Source: Streptomyces varsoviensis
GTDB taxonomy: Bacteria; Actinomycetota; Actinomycetes; Streptomycetales; Streptomycetaceae
Length of the DNA: 60,133 nucleotides
Reading direction: 5' to 3'
Assembly: GCF_000718635.1 (NCBI RefSeq)
Contig: NZ_JOBF01000032.1
Span: 1-60,133, forward strand
Below are positions 18,567 through 27,435 of this stretch, one piece after another (position 1 is the first letter of the stretch; each line of letters opens with the position of its first letter). The notes below the pieces were generated by a model. It did no database searches. It was not told where the DNA came from and worked only from the letters and a program-made list of their open reading frames with translations. The position numbers were made by a program, and so were the translations under genes.

Positions 18567-19219
18567 TGGAGCGCTTCAGGCGGCTGAGCCGGCCGTTCTT
18601 CGCCGCCACGACCTTCGCCTGCCTGCTGCTCGCCCTCGCCCTGAGCGTGTGGTGGCTGCTCACCTCGCGCGGCCCGGGCAGCAGGTTCGAACCGGCCACC
18701 ACGGGCCTCGCGCTCGTCGCCGCGATCACCGGCGTCTACGCGGAGCGGCGGGCGGCGGCGCGCGAACGGCGCGCGCAGGCGCTGTACGCGCTCGCCGACG
18801 AGCTGGTGAAGAACACCGAACTGCTCACCGGCGAGGGGTTCGCGCGGCTGGACCCGTACGCCCCCAAGGCGCGGGTCTACCCGCGCCTCGTGCAGTCCGC
18901 CACCGATGCGGCGCTGGTCTCCGGGGCGTTCTCGGCCCCGGGCCATGTCGAGCTGATCGCGCTGCTGCACCGCTGGCGCGACGCCGTGCACGACTTCAAC
19001 CGGCGGCTCGACCTCGCCGAACTCCGCACGTACGTCAGCCAGATCCCGGACGAGGAGCTGCTGGCCATCGACAACTCCATGCACCGGGCGGGCGGGCAGC
19101 TCGACGGCGTGCGCGAGCTGCGCGCCGGCGTCGAGTCGCTGCTGCGGGAGCGGTACGGTGGCGAGCCGGGCGTCGCGGCCCGGCTCCGGCCGCTCGCGCC
19201 CCCGGCCGACGGCGCCTGA
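18566..19219 (+). CDS. Two-helix membrane protein coupled to the methyltransferase
   Basis: A 217-residue protein. Helix 1 is at about 11-33 (FFAATTFACLLLALALSVWW), and helix 2 at about 42-58 (TTGLALVAAITGVYA) comes just after an FEP triplet. A strongly basic ERRAAARERR segment follows, then an alpha-helical cytoplasmic domain of about 150 residues. The arrangement is one I associate with sensor or effector membrane proteins, but I cannot name the family. Its start overlaps the methyltransferase stop. Its own stop ends 4 bp from the stop of the opposing SMC gene. Confidence 0.75.
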   Translation: MERFRRLSRPFFAATTFACLLLALALSVWWLLTSRGPGSRFEPATTGLALVAAITGVYAERRAAARERRAQALYALADELVKNTELLTGEGFARLDPYAPKARVYPRLVQSATDAALVSGAFSAPGHVELIALLHRWRDAVHDFNRRLDLAELRTYVSQIPDEELLAIDNSMHRAGGQLDGVRELRAGVESLLRERYGGEPGVAARLRPLAPPADGA

Positions 19220-19223
19220 CGGG

Positions 19224-22200
19224 CTACTCCTCCGCCGGCCGGTCCGCGGTCGGTACCGGCTCTTCCCCCTGCGCTCGTACGGGCTCGGGCTCCGCGGCGC
19301 GGGCCGACGGCTCGTCCTCCGGGCGGCGGTACATCCGGGTCGCCGTGATCTCGCCGTGCACCGGCTCGGAGTCCGGGTCCTCCTGCGGCAGCCCGGGCCG
19401 CAAGTGCTCCTCCACGCTGATGTACTTCAGGCCGGCGCGCAGGTCCGCGTCGTTGCGGAGCCGGATGACCAGCGGGAACTCGGCCAGCGCCGTGGTGTCG
19501 AAGAGACCCGTGGTGTAGAGGAGCTGGACGCCGAGCGCGTCCGCGACGGCCCGCTGGAGCTCCAGCAGATACGTGGCGTTGGCGCGCCCGATCGGATTGT
19601 CGAGGAAGAGCGTGCCCGCGTGCCGCTGCTTGTCGCGGCCCCGGTCGTTGCTGCGCAGCGCCGCCATCGTGCAGTACAGCGCGATCGCCGCGGTCAGCAA
19701 CTGCCCGCCGGAGAAGACATCGCCCATCTGCCCGACCGGGACCCGCTCGGCGCGCAGCACCGCGTCCGGCTTGAGGATCTCGACGGCCACGCCGCGCGGC
19801 TGGAGGGCGGCGCCGACCCCGCGCAGCAGCAGCGACATCCCGTCGCGGCGCAGGTCGGAGTTCTTCTTCACGGCCGAGCGGGTCGCGTCGTCGATGACCT
19901 CGCCGAGCCGCTCGCTGAGCGTGGCCTGATCCGGCTCCTCGAAGCGGATGCGCAGGAACTCCTGGCCCGACCACTCCCCCAGTCCCTCGGGCAGCCGGGA
20001 CAGCCGCTGCGCGGAGCGCAGGGTGGTGAGCGAGGACTCGACCAGGCCGCGCAGCCGGTCCACGATGCTCCCCCGGTTGCGTTCGAGCTGTTCCAACTCG
20101 TCGCTGAGCACGCGCAGCCGGGGCGCGAAGGCGTCCGCCCAGGCCGCGGCGTGCTCCGGCAGGGCGGCGGCGGGCAGCTCGCGGATCTGCTGGCGGGCGG
20201 GGGTGCGCACCTGCTCGTACCGGGTGGAGTTGGCGTGCCGCACCAGGACGTCGCTCGCCTCGCGTACCGCCGACTCGGCGGCCGACAGGTCGCTCGCGCA
20301 GCCGCGCAGCGAGCGGCGGGCCTCGGCGGCGGACTGCCGGGCCGCCTCCAGGTTCCCCGCGTACGGCTCGCCGCGCTCGGCCTCCCCGTCGCCCTCGCCG
20401 TCCGCGGCGCGCTGGTTGTCGCGGAGCAGGTCGCGCAGCATGGCGGCGGTCTCCTCGAAGCCGCCGGCCGCGTCCTCGGCGGTGCGGTGGGCGCGCAGCA
20501 GTTCGCCGTGGGCGGCGCGGGCGGCGTCCAGGGCGTCGCTGCGGGCCGCGAGTTCGCCGGTGGCGGTGCGCAGCAGTTCCTTGGCCTGCCCGGCGTCGGC
20601 GGGGACCAGTTCCTCGGGGAGTTCGGTGTGCGCGTCGCCGTGCTCGGGGGCGAGCCGCTCGGCCTCGCCGCGGAGCCTGCCGAGCTGTTCGCTGGCGGCC
20701 GACGCGCGGGACTCCAGCATCTGCACCAGGGACTCGGCCCGGCCCGCCGCGGCCTGGCGGGAGGGGCCGTCGGCGCCGTCGGTGCCTTCGAGGAGCTGGG
20801 CGGCGCGGGTGCGGACCTTGTTGGTGAGGCGGTCGAGGGCGGCGAGGGCGGCGCTCTCGTCGCTCTCGGCGCGGGCCTGTTCGGCGCGGAGGTCGGCGCC
20901 GACGCCGACCTTCTCGTAGAGCTGGGAGGCCGCGCGGTACGCCTCGCGCAGGGCGGGCAGCGAGGCGGTGGGCGCGCCGTCCTCGGTGCTCACGTGGTCG
21001 GGGGCGCCGGCGATCTCGGCGCGCTCGGCCCGTAGCGCGCGGGCGGTGCGGTGGGCGTCGTCGGCGGCGCGCTGGGCGGCGCGGCGGTCCTCGTCGGCGG
21101 CGCGGGCCCGGTCGAGGCAGGCGGCGGCGCGCTCCTCGGACTCGGCGGCCTCCTCGGCGAGTTCGCGCAGCCGGGGCTGCCAGCGGGCCCGCTCACGGAG
21201 CCGGAAGGCGAGCCCGGCGAGGGCGTCGGCGACGCGACGGGCGCGCTGGGCCGCCTCCTGCCGCTCGTCGCGGACGCGGGTCGCCTCGGCCGCCGTCTCG
21301 TCGGCCTCGGCCCGTGCCGTACGGGCCTCCTCCAGCGCTTCCCGTGCGGCGTCGGCCGCGGCGCGGGCGGTCTCGGCGGCGGTGCGCAGTTCGGCGAGGC
21401 CGCCGGCGGGGCAGCCGTCGCGCCAGGCGGCGAGCCGGGAGGCGAGGGCGCGGTCGCCGGCCAGCCGGGTCGCGAGGGTGCGGATCTCCTCGTCGCGGGC
21501 GGCGGCGCGGGCCCGCAGGGCCTGCCGTTCGCCGTCGGCGGCGCCCTCGTCGTGCATGGCGGGGTTCGGCGGTACGAGAAATACGCCCGTGTCCTCGGCG
21601 TCGGGCGCGGGGGTGGGGGCGAGCAGCGCGGCGGAGGTGCCGACGGCGACGGCGGAGCGCGGCAGCAGCGATGCCGTGCCGAGGACTTCGCGGGCGCGGG
21701 CGTGGGTGGCGGGGTCGGTGATGACGACGCCGTCGACGAGTTCGGGGCGGGCGGCGAGCACCGAGGCGTGGTCGGCGGGGTCGACGGCCTGGGCGAGGTA
21801 GCGCCAGCCGGGGAGGGCGGGGATGCCGTGCTCGCCGAGGTATTCGACGGCGGCCAGCACGTCGGGGCTGGGCGGCAGCAGTCCGCCGTCGCCGAGCGCG
21901 CCGAGGATGCGGGAGTCCTCGGCGGCGGCCGTGCGCAGTTCGAAGAGGTGCCGTTCGGCGTTGGCGACGCTCTCGTCGAGGAGTTCGCGCAGCGCGTCCG
22001 CGTTGCGGTCCACTTCCTCGGCGGTGAGCGGGCCGTCGGCGGTGCGCTGCCGGGCGAGGCGGACCGCGGCCGAGCCGGCGAGCCGGCCGGGCGGACCGTC
22101 GGCGTCCGGGGCGGTGCGCGGGCCGGCCACGGCGGGCGCCGCGCCGTCCTCGGGGCCGTCGCTCTCCTCGCCGGGGCGGGGGCCCGGCACTCCAGCGGGC

Positions 22201-24044
22201 TGGGGCAGGCCGAGCAGGTCGGTCAGCCGCTGCTCGGCGCCGAGAGCTTCGGCGGCGCGCCGTTCGAGGTCGTGGGCGGCCTCGGCGGCGGTCGCGGCGT
22301 CGGCGGCGCGGGCCGCGGCCAGCTCCGTACGGGCGTGCTCGGCGGCGGCGTCCTTGGCGCGCTCGGCGGCCTGGCGGGCGGTGTCGCGGGCGCTCTCCCA
22401 GGCCGCGGCGGCGGATTTCTCGGCGTCGCTGGCGGCGAGGGCGGCGCGGGCCGGGTCGGCGTCGGGGGCGCTGTCGTCGAGCCAGCCGGCCCGTACCGCC
22501 TCGGCGGTCTCCTGCTCGACCTCGGTGAGCCGCTGGCGCAGGTGCTCGGCCTCGCTGCGGGCGCGCTGGGCGGCGGTCGCGGCGGCGGTGGCGTCGCGGT
22601 GGGCGGCCTCGCCGGTCTCCTGGAGGGCCGCCGATCGCTCCTCCTCCTCGGCGGCGACCCGTTCGCCGTCCTCGGCGGCCGCGTGCAGGGCCCGTACGAG
22701 CTGGGCGGCGGCGTCGGCGCGGGCGGCGAGCGCCGGGGCGGCGTCGCGCTCGGCCTCGCGGATGGCGGCGGCGACGCGGGCGGAGCGGTCGGCGGCGGCC
22801 CGGTGGCGCAGCACGGTCTCGGCGGCCTGCCAGGCCATGTGCAGGGTGCGGGCCTCGGTCAGCTCGCGGCGCTGGGCGGCGGCGCCCTTCTCGGCGGCGG
22901 CGAGCGCCAGGGAGGCGTGCCGGTAGGCGAGTTCGGCGGCGACGAGAGAGCTGCGGCCGCGTTCGTGTTCGGCCTCGGTGACGGCGTGGGCGGCGGAGGC
23001 GACCTGTTCGGCGAGTTCGGCGGCGTTGCCGCGTTCCTGTGCGCCGCGGGCGGAGAGCCGGCGGGCGAGGGCCCGGGTGCGGCGCTCGGCGTCGGCGTGC
23101 ACGCCCCGCGCCTGTTCGCGGTGGAGCGCGGCGTCGGCGATGCGGGAGAGGAGGTCGAGGGAGCCGGCGGTGAAGTCCCGTTCGGCGGTCAGTTCGGCGC
23201 GGCGGCCGAGCTTGTGGGCGAAGCCGTGGACGAGGTCGGCAAGGCCGTCGGTGTCGCGGGTGTCGGTGACGGCGCGCAGCAGCAGGTCGGTGAAGTCGGA
23301 GTCGTTCTTGACGGCGAAGAGGCCGGCGGCCTCGCCCTCGTCGGCGTTCATCTCGCGCTGGTAGCGGAAGAGTTCGGGGTCGAGGCCGAGTTCGCCGAGG
23401 TGCTCGTTCCAGCGCTCGTGGATCTCCTCCCAGACCACGTCGAGGTGCGGGTACGCCTTGCCGGCCTCGGTGATGGCGTCGCGGAACCCCTTCATGGTGC
23501 GGCGGCGGCCGCGGGCCCCGGAGGCGCCCTCGACGCCGCGGCGCATGGCGGTGGACTCGGCGACGGGCAGGGAGTCGAGGCTGAGGCCGGGTCCGGGGCG
23601 GAAGGAGTACCAGGCCTCGGCGAACTTGCGGGGGTCGCCGGAGACCTGCCGGCCGCGCCATTCGCTGACCTTGCCGACGACGATGCTCTCGCCGGTGAGG
23701 ACGTGCTGCCATTCGAGGGCGACGTGGCCGCAGTCGTCGGCGAGGAGGAATTTGCGCAGCACGCCGGAGCTGGCGCCGCCGAGGGTGTTGCGGTGGCCGG
23801 GCAGCATGACGGAGAAGATCAGTTTGAGGAGTACGGACTTGCCGCCGCCGTTCTCCAGGAAGAGCACTCCGGCGGGGGCGGGGCGGCGGGGCGGTCCGAC
23901 GGGCTCGTCCTCGAAGAACTCCGCTTGCGTGGGCGCGGGGTCGGGCACGGGCGCGCCGACCCCGCGCAGGTCCAGCACGGTGTCGGCGTAGCGCGCGCCG
24001 GCGGGTCCGATGGAGTAGAGGCGGACCCGGGACAGCTCGTACAT
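19224..24044 (-). CDS. SMC/MukB-like ATPase (JetC/MksB-like), 1606 aa
   Basis: A giant ABC-type ATPase with the SMC layout. The N-terminal Walker A is LENGGGKS (63-70). Then come roughly 1200 residues of Ala/Glu/Arg-rich coiled coil broken by a globular hinge-like part. The C-terminal head has signature FSGGQ (about 1444) and Walker B GTLFLDNPIG (about 1480). The residue after the Walker B aspartate is Asn, not the usual catalytic Glu. ATG 24044 starts the conserved MYELSRVRLYS; its ribosome site is weak. Two smaller genes upstream on the same strand complete a MukF-MukE-MukB-like order, so I infer a chromosome-organising or plasmid-restricting complex. Confidence 0.8.
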   Translation of the reverse strand: MYELSRVRLYSIGPAGARYADTVLDLRGVGAPVPDPAPTQAEFFEDEPVGPPRRPAPAGVLFLENGGGKSVLLKLIFSVMLPGHRNTLGGASSGVLRKFLLADDCGHVALEWQHVLTGESIVVGKVSEWRGRQVSGDPRKFAEAWYSFRPGPGLSLDSLPVAESTAMRRGVEGASGARGRRRTMKGFRDAITEAGKAYPHLDVVWEEIHERWNEHLGELGLDPELFRYQREMNADEGEAAGLFAVKNDSDFTDLLLRAVTDTRDTDGLADLVHGFAHKLGRRAELTAERDFTAGSLDLLSRIADAALHREQARGVHADAERRTRALARRLSARGAQERGNAAELAEQVASAAHAVTEAEHERGRSSLVAAELAYRHASLALAAAEKGAAAQRRELTEARTLHMAWQAAETVLRHRAAADRSARVAAAIREAERDAAPALAARADAAAQLVRALHAAAEDGERVAAEEEERSAALQETGEAAHRDATAAATAAQRARSEAEHLRQRLTEVEQETAEAVRAGWLDDSAPDADPARAALAASDAEKSAAAAWESARDTARQAAERAKDAAAEHARTELAAARAADAATAAEAAHDLERRAAEALGAEQRLTDLLGLPQPAGVPGPRPGEESDGPEDGAAPAVAGPRTAPDADGPPGRLAGSAAVRLARQRTADGPLTAEEVDRNADALRELLDESVANAERHLFELRTAAAEDSRILGALGDGGLLPPSPDVLAAVEYLGEHGIPALPGWRYLAQAVDPADHASVLAARPELVDGVVITDPATHARAREVLGTASLLPRSAVAVGTSAALLAPTPAPDAEDTGVFLVPPNPAMHDEGAADGERQALRARAAARDEEIRTLATRLAGDRALASRLAAWRDGCPAGGLAELRTAAETARAAADAAREALEEARTARAEADETAAEATRVRDERQEAAQRARRVADALAGLAFRLRERARWQPRLRELAEEAAESEERAAACLDRARAADEDRRAAQRAADDAHRTARALRAERAEIAGAPDHVSTEDGAPTASLPALREAYRAASQLYEKVGVGADLRAEQARAESDESAALAALDRLTNKVRTRAAQLLEGTDGADGPSRQAAAGRAESLVQMLESRASAASEQLGRLRGEAERLAPEHGDAHTELPEELVPADAGQAKELLRTATGELAARSDALDAARAAHGELLRAHRTAEDAAGGFEETAAMLRDLLRDNQRAADGEGDGEAERGEPYAGNLEAARQSAAEARRSLRGCASDLSAAESAVREASDVLVRHANSTRYEQVRTPARQQIRELPAAALPEHAAAWADAFAPRLRVLSDELEQLERNRGSIVDRLRGLVESSLTTLRSAQRLSRLPEGLGEWSGQEFLRIRFEEPDQATLSERLGEVIDDATRSAVKKNSDLRRDGMSLLLRGVGAALQPRGVAVEILKPDAVLRAERVPVGQMGDVFSGGQLLTAAIALYCTMAALRSNDRGRDKQRHAGTLFLDNPIGRANATYLLELQRAVADALGVQLLYTTGLFDTTALAEFPLVIRLRNDADLRAGLKYISVEEHLRPGLPQEDPDSEPVHGEITATRMYRRPEDEPSARAAEPEPVRAQGEEPVPTADRPAEE

Positions 24045-24109
24045 GGCGGCGGACTCTCGTTGCGTGCGGGCGGGTTGCGGTGGCGGCGGGGGCTCGGGCG
24101 GTGCTGGGG

Positions 24110-25021
24110 TCAGGCGTGGAACGGCAGGCCGGCGTCGGCGACCAGGTCGAGGTCGTCGGTGTCCTGCGGCGGCAGCAGGGTGGCGCCGCCGTCGCCGACG
24201 GGCACGATGCCCAGCTCCAGGAGTTCGGCCATGGCGGCGCTGCCCGCCATGTCGCGGACCTGGAGCTGGTAGCGGGCGGTGGTGCGGAAGGCGCCGCCGG
24301 AGTCGTCGCCGGTGCGCTGGAGGAAGCCGGAGTCGACGAGGAAGGCGACGGCCTTGGCGATGATGCCGGTGGTCGAACCGGCCAGCCGCCGGGCGTCCTT
24401 GGTGGCGCCGGTCGCGCTGCGGCGCGCGTACACCCGCCAGGCCGCTTCGAGGCCGGGGGCGTCGGTGGCGGGGTCGGTGTTGTCGCCCTGCTGCTCGGCC
24501 CGCTCCTCCAGGCGGCGGCAGGCCTGCCGTACGAACGCGTCGACGCCGTTGACCGTGACGCGGCCGATGTATCCGTCGTCGGCGAGGTCCTCGGGGCGGG
24601 GGAACGCCAGGGCGGCTACGCAGAGGTGGGCCAGTCCGTGCAGGAAGCGGTCGGCGGAGTCGGCGGTGGCGCGGCGGGCGTAGTCGCCCATGCGGACGGC
24701 GAAGACGGAGTCCTCGGCGGCGGCGACGGCCATGCCCGCGCGGGGCGACACTTCGAGGACGATCAGGCCGAGTCCGGCGGCGACGGCATCGGCGAGCCGC
24801 GCGAAGGCGGGCTCGTCGCGGTGGCGGCGCAGCAGGTCGGCGTAGTCCGCGTCGCGGGCGGGCAGCAGCTTGGGCTGAAGCCCGTAGGCGACGAGGCGCG
24901 CGGCGTCGGCGGCGTCGGCGGGGGTGACGGCCGCTTGCGCGGGGTGCGCCGGTTCCGCCTCGGCGGATGCCGCCTCCCACTGCGCGGCGCCGTCGGAGTG
25001 CTCGGCGTCGTACTCGCTCAC
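24110..25021 (-). CDS. MukE/JetB-like partner of the SMC protein (inferred)
   Basis: A 303-residue protein between the MukF-like and SMC genes. Winged-helix-like stretches are visible (TTGIIAKAVAFLVDSGFLQR, then FRTTARYQLQV), as expected for MukE-type subunits that bind the kleisin. GTG 25021 was chosen because AGGAG precedes it; the ATG at 25048 has no ribosome site. The assignment rests mainly on position and size, as I see no diagnostic motif. It lies 65 bp ahead of the SMC gene. Confidence 0.6.
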   Translation of the reverse strand: MSEYDAEHSDGAAQWEAASAEAEPAHPAQAAVTPADAADAARLVAYGLQPKLLPARDADYADLLRRHRDEPAFARLADAVAAGLGLIVLEVSPRAGMAVAAAEDSVFAVRMGDYARRATADSADRFLHGLAHLCVAALAFPRPEDLADDGYIGRVTVNGVDAFVRQACRRLEERAEQQGDNTDPATDAPGLEAAWRVYARRSATGATKDARRLAGSTTGIIAKAVAFLVDSGFLQRTGDDSGGAFRTTARYQLQVRDMAGSAAMAELLELGIVPVGDGGATLLPPQDTDDLDLVADAGLPFHA

Positions 25022-25139
25022 GGGTGAAGCTCCTGTCGGGGGTGGCATGGGTTCGTCGTTCGGCTCTCGGCCGTCGGTGGCTGATCGCGCGGTTCCCCGC
25101 GCCCTCCAGGGGGCGCGACGAGGCGGCGTCCGGGCGTCG

Positions 25140-26663
25140 TCACGCCGCCTCCGTGCGGTCCGCCGCCATGCCGGCGGCGTCGAGGAGGGCGGTGCCGACG
25201 ATGAGGTCGGCGCCGCCGAATTCCCGGTCGTCCAGGGGGGTGCCGTCGTCGACGGCGAAGAGCAGTTTCTCCTCGCCCTGGCGATAGGCGGTGCCGACGG
25301 CGGGGCTCGCGGCGTGGACGGCCAGCAGGGCGAGGAGGTAGGGGAGTTCGGGGTCGCGGCGGCGGGCGTCGGCGAGGAGGCCGGAGAGCCGGCGGGGCGC
25401 GTCGGCGGGGAGGTCGAGCAGTTCCATCGCCTCGGCGAGCTGCGCCTCGCTGAACCGGCTGTCGTCGGGGGTGGCGATGAGGTCCGGTTCGGGCATCTCC
25501 ACGCCGAGGTGTTCGCGCTCGGCGGGCGGGGTCAGCAGCATGTCGACGAGGTCGCCGACGCGCACGGCGGCGGGGGTGCGCAGCCCGGTGCCGCGGGCGA
25601 AGAAGGCGTCGGTGACGCGGGTGGCCTGTGCGACGGGGAGCGGCAGGAGGGGCGCGAGGAGCTGTCCGTAGAGATCGAGTCCGGCGTGGCCGGTGGGGGT
25701 CGCGAACGCCTGGCGGTCCTGCTCGGCGCGGAAGAGCGGGCCCGCCTCCAGGAGCCGGGACTGGAGCTGCGTGTGGCGGCGGATGCAGTCCTTGACGATG
25801 TCGACGAGCTCGGCGGCGCGGCGCTTGTGCTCGGGCTCCTCCGCCTCGTCGCGGGCCTTGCGGATGTTGGTGAGGATCGCGTTCTCGTGGCGGTAGCGGT
25901 CGGCGACGTGGTCGAGCGCTTCGGCGATCATGTCGGGGACGGCGCTGAGCCAGTCGACGGCGCGGACGTTGCGGCGGGTGGCGTCGAGGGTCTTGCGGAG
26001 CGTTTCCGCGTACTGCACGGTGCGGTAGCGGGCCTGCTCGGCGGCGAGCTGCGCGTCGGCGAGCCGGCCGCGGCTGATGAGCACCTCCAGCTTGACCTCG
26101 GCGGCGATCTGGGCGCTGGTGACGTCCGTGTCGAGGGCGCCGACCAGGACGTTGACGGCCTCGTCGGTGGTGCGCAGGAAGACCGTGCCGCCGTGGCCGG
26201 GGACCTCCTCGACGAGCTTGAAGTCGTAGTCCCGGCGCACGTACGCGCCGTCGGCGCCGAACGTGCCGTACACGGCGCGGAAGCCGCGGTCGACGCTGCC
26301 GACGTTGATGAGGTTCTCCAGCACCCAGCGGGCGACGCGGTCGTGCTCGGCGGCGGGCCGGTGGGGCGCCTGCGCCGCGACGCGCGGCAGCAGCTTGGCC
26401 ACTATCTGCTCGTGGTCGGCGCCGGTGTCGAAGTCCATGTGGAGCGTGACGGCGTCGATGGCCGCGAGGGCGACCTCGGCCATGGCGTAGATCCCGTACT
26501 CGCCCGCGAGGTTGGCCTTGCGCGCGTCGAGGTCGTGCAGCGGCGCGGTGCACGCCAGCGCGCGCAGCCGACGGGCCAGTCCCTCGTCGGCGGCCGGTCC
26601 CGGTGCTGGTCGCGCGTCCCCGTTGAGCTGGGACGGAGCGGCCGTGGGCGCTTGAGAAGTCAC
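25140..26663 (-). CDS. MukF/JetA-like kleisin candidate of the SMC operon (inferred)
   Basis: A 507-residue, mostly helical protein and the first gene of the SMC operon. The central helices (EVKLEVLISRGRLADAQLAAEQARYR, then ETLRKTLDATRRN) suit a kleisin. GTG 26663 was chosen because a -10-like TACTCT sits only 7 nt upstream (26671-26676), so the mRNA could be leaderless; no ribosome site is seen. The -35 is poor. No toprim nuclease (JetD/MksG) gene is found on either side. Confidence 0.6.
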   Translation of the reverse strand: MTSQAPTAAPSQLNGDARPAPGPAADEGLARRLRALACTAPLHDLDARKANLAGEYGIYAMAEVALAAIDAVTLHMDFDTGADHEQIVAKLLPRVAAQAPHRPAAEHDRVARWVLENLINVGSVDRGFRAVYGTFGADGAYVRRDYDFKLVEEVPGHGGTVFLRTTDEAVNVLVGALDTDVTSAQIAAEVKLEVLISRGRLADAQLAAEQARYRTVQYAETLRKTLDATRRNVRAVDWLSAVPDMIAEALDHVADRYRHENAILTNIRKARDEAEEPEHKRRAAELVDIVKDCIRRHTQLQSRLLEAGPLFRAEQDRQAFATPTGHAGLDLYGQLLAPLLPLPVAQATRVTDAFFARGTGLRTPAAVRVGDLVDMLLTPPAEREHLGVEMPEPDLIATPDDSRFSEAQLAEAMELLDLPADAPRRLSGLLADARRRDPELPYLLALLAVHAASPAVGTAYRQGEEKLLFAVDDGTPLDDREFGGADLIVGTALLDAAGMAADRTEAA

Positions 26664-26720
26664 GTCGCACAGAGTAGGCGGTCGCACTGACAACGGACGA
26701 AACGGCACGGGGTGAACGGG

Positions 26721-27365
26721 TCAGTGTGTGGCGCCCCCCACAGCCTTGATGTCGGCGGCGCGGGCCGCGGCGGTGACGGTGATCACACGCAGCGCCTCGG
26801 CGGTGACCGCGATCGGGAGGGAGGGCTGGAGCTTGTCGGTGACCTGCTCGGGGGCGAACGGCACGTGCACGAAGCCGCCGCGCAGTCCGGGCCGTTCGGT
26901 CGCGGCCAGGTGCATGAGGGCGTAGAAGACCTCGTTGCAGACGAAGGTGCCGGCGGTCTGCGACACGGACGCGGGCAGCCCCGCCGCCCGTACGGCCGCG
27001 ACGCACGCCTTCACGGGGAGTTCGGCGAAGTAGGCGGCGGGGCCGCCGGGCACGATGGGCTCGTCGATGGGCTGGGCGCCCGTGTTGTCGGGGATGCGCG
27101 CGTCGTCGATGTTGACGGCGACGCGTTCCACGGTGATGTCGGGGCGGCCGCCGGCCTGCCCGACGCTGATCACGAGTTCGGGGTCGTGCCGCTCGACGGC
27201 GGCGCGCAGCGCGTCCACGGCGTCGCCGAAGACGCAGGGCAGGCAGGCGGTGGAGAGCTCCACGCCGTCGGGCGGGTTGTCGGCGACGGCGCGGACCGCT
27301 TCCCAGGCGGGGTTGGTGGCATCGCCCCCGAAGGGCTCGAATCCGGTCAGCAGTACCCGGGTCAT
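26721..27365 (-). CDS. pcp: Pyroglutamyl-peptidase I (pyrrolidone-carboxylate peptidase)
   Basis: A 214-residue cysteine peptidase (family C15) that removes N-terminal pyroglutamate from peptides. The catalytic triad is in place: Glu80 in TVERVAVN, Cys143 in AGTFVCNEVFY and His167 in GFVHVPF, almost the exact spacing of the Bacillus enzyme. ATG 27365 follows GGAG. It is the last gene of the minus-strand group DUF969-DUF979-pcp and would supply 5-oxoproline to the enzymes encoded to the right. Confidence 0.95.
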   Translation of the reverse strand: MTRVLLTGFEPFGGDATNPAWEAVRAVADNPPDGVELSTACLPCVFGDAVDALRAAVERHDPELVISVGQAGGRPDITVERVAVNIDDARIPDNTGAQPIDEPIVPGGPAAYFAELPVKACVAAVRAAGLPASVSQTAGTFVCNEVFYALMHLAATERPGLRGGFVHVPFAPEQVTDKLQPSLPIAVTAEALRVITVTAAARAADIKAVGGATH

Positions 27366-27435
27366 GGGAGGCTCCAAGGGGGTCGTGCACGGTGGTGCGG
27401 GTGGTTCGGGGTGGCCGGCGGAGTCCGGGGAGGGC

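Noticed and set aside
19158..24272. Long plus-strand open frames opposite the SMC gene
   Set aside because: Gly/Ala-rich shadows of a Glu/Arg/Ala coiled coil; the minus strand has Walker A, signature and Walker B motifs.
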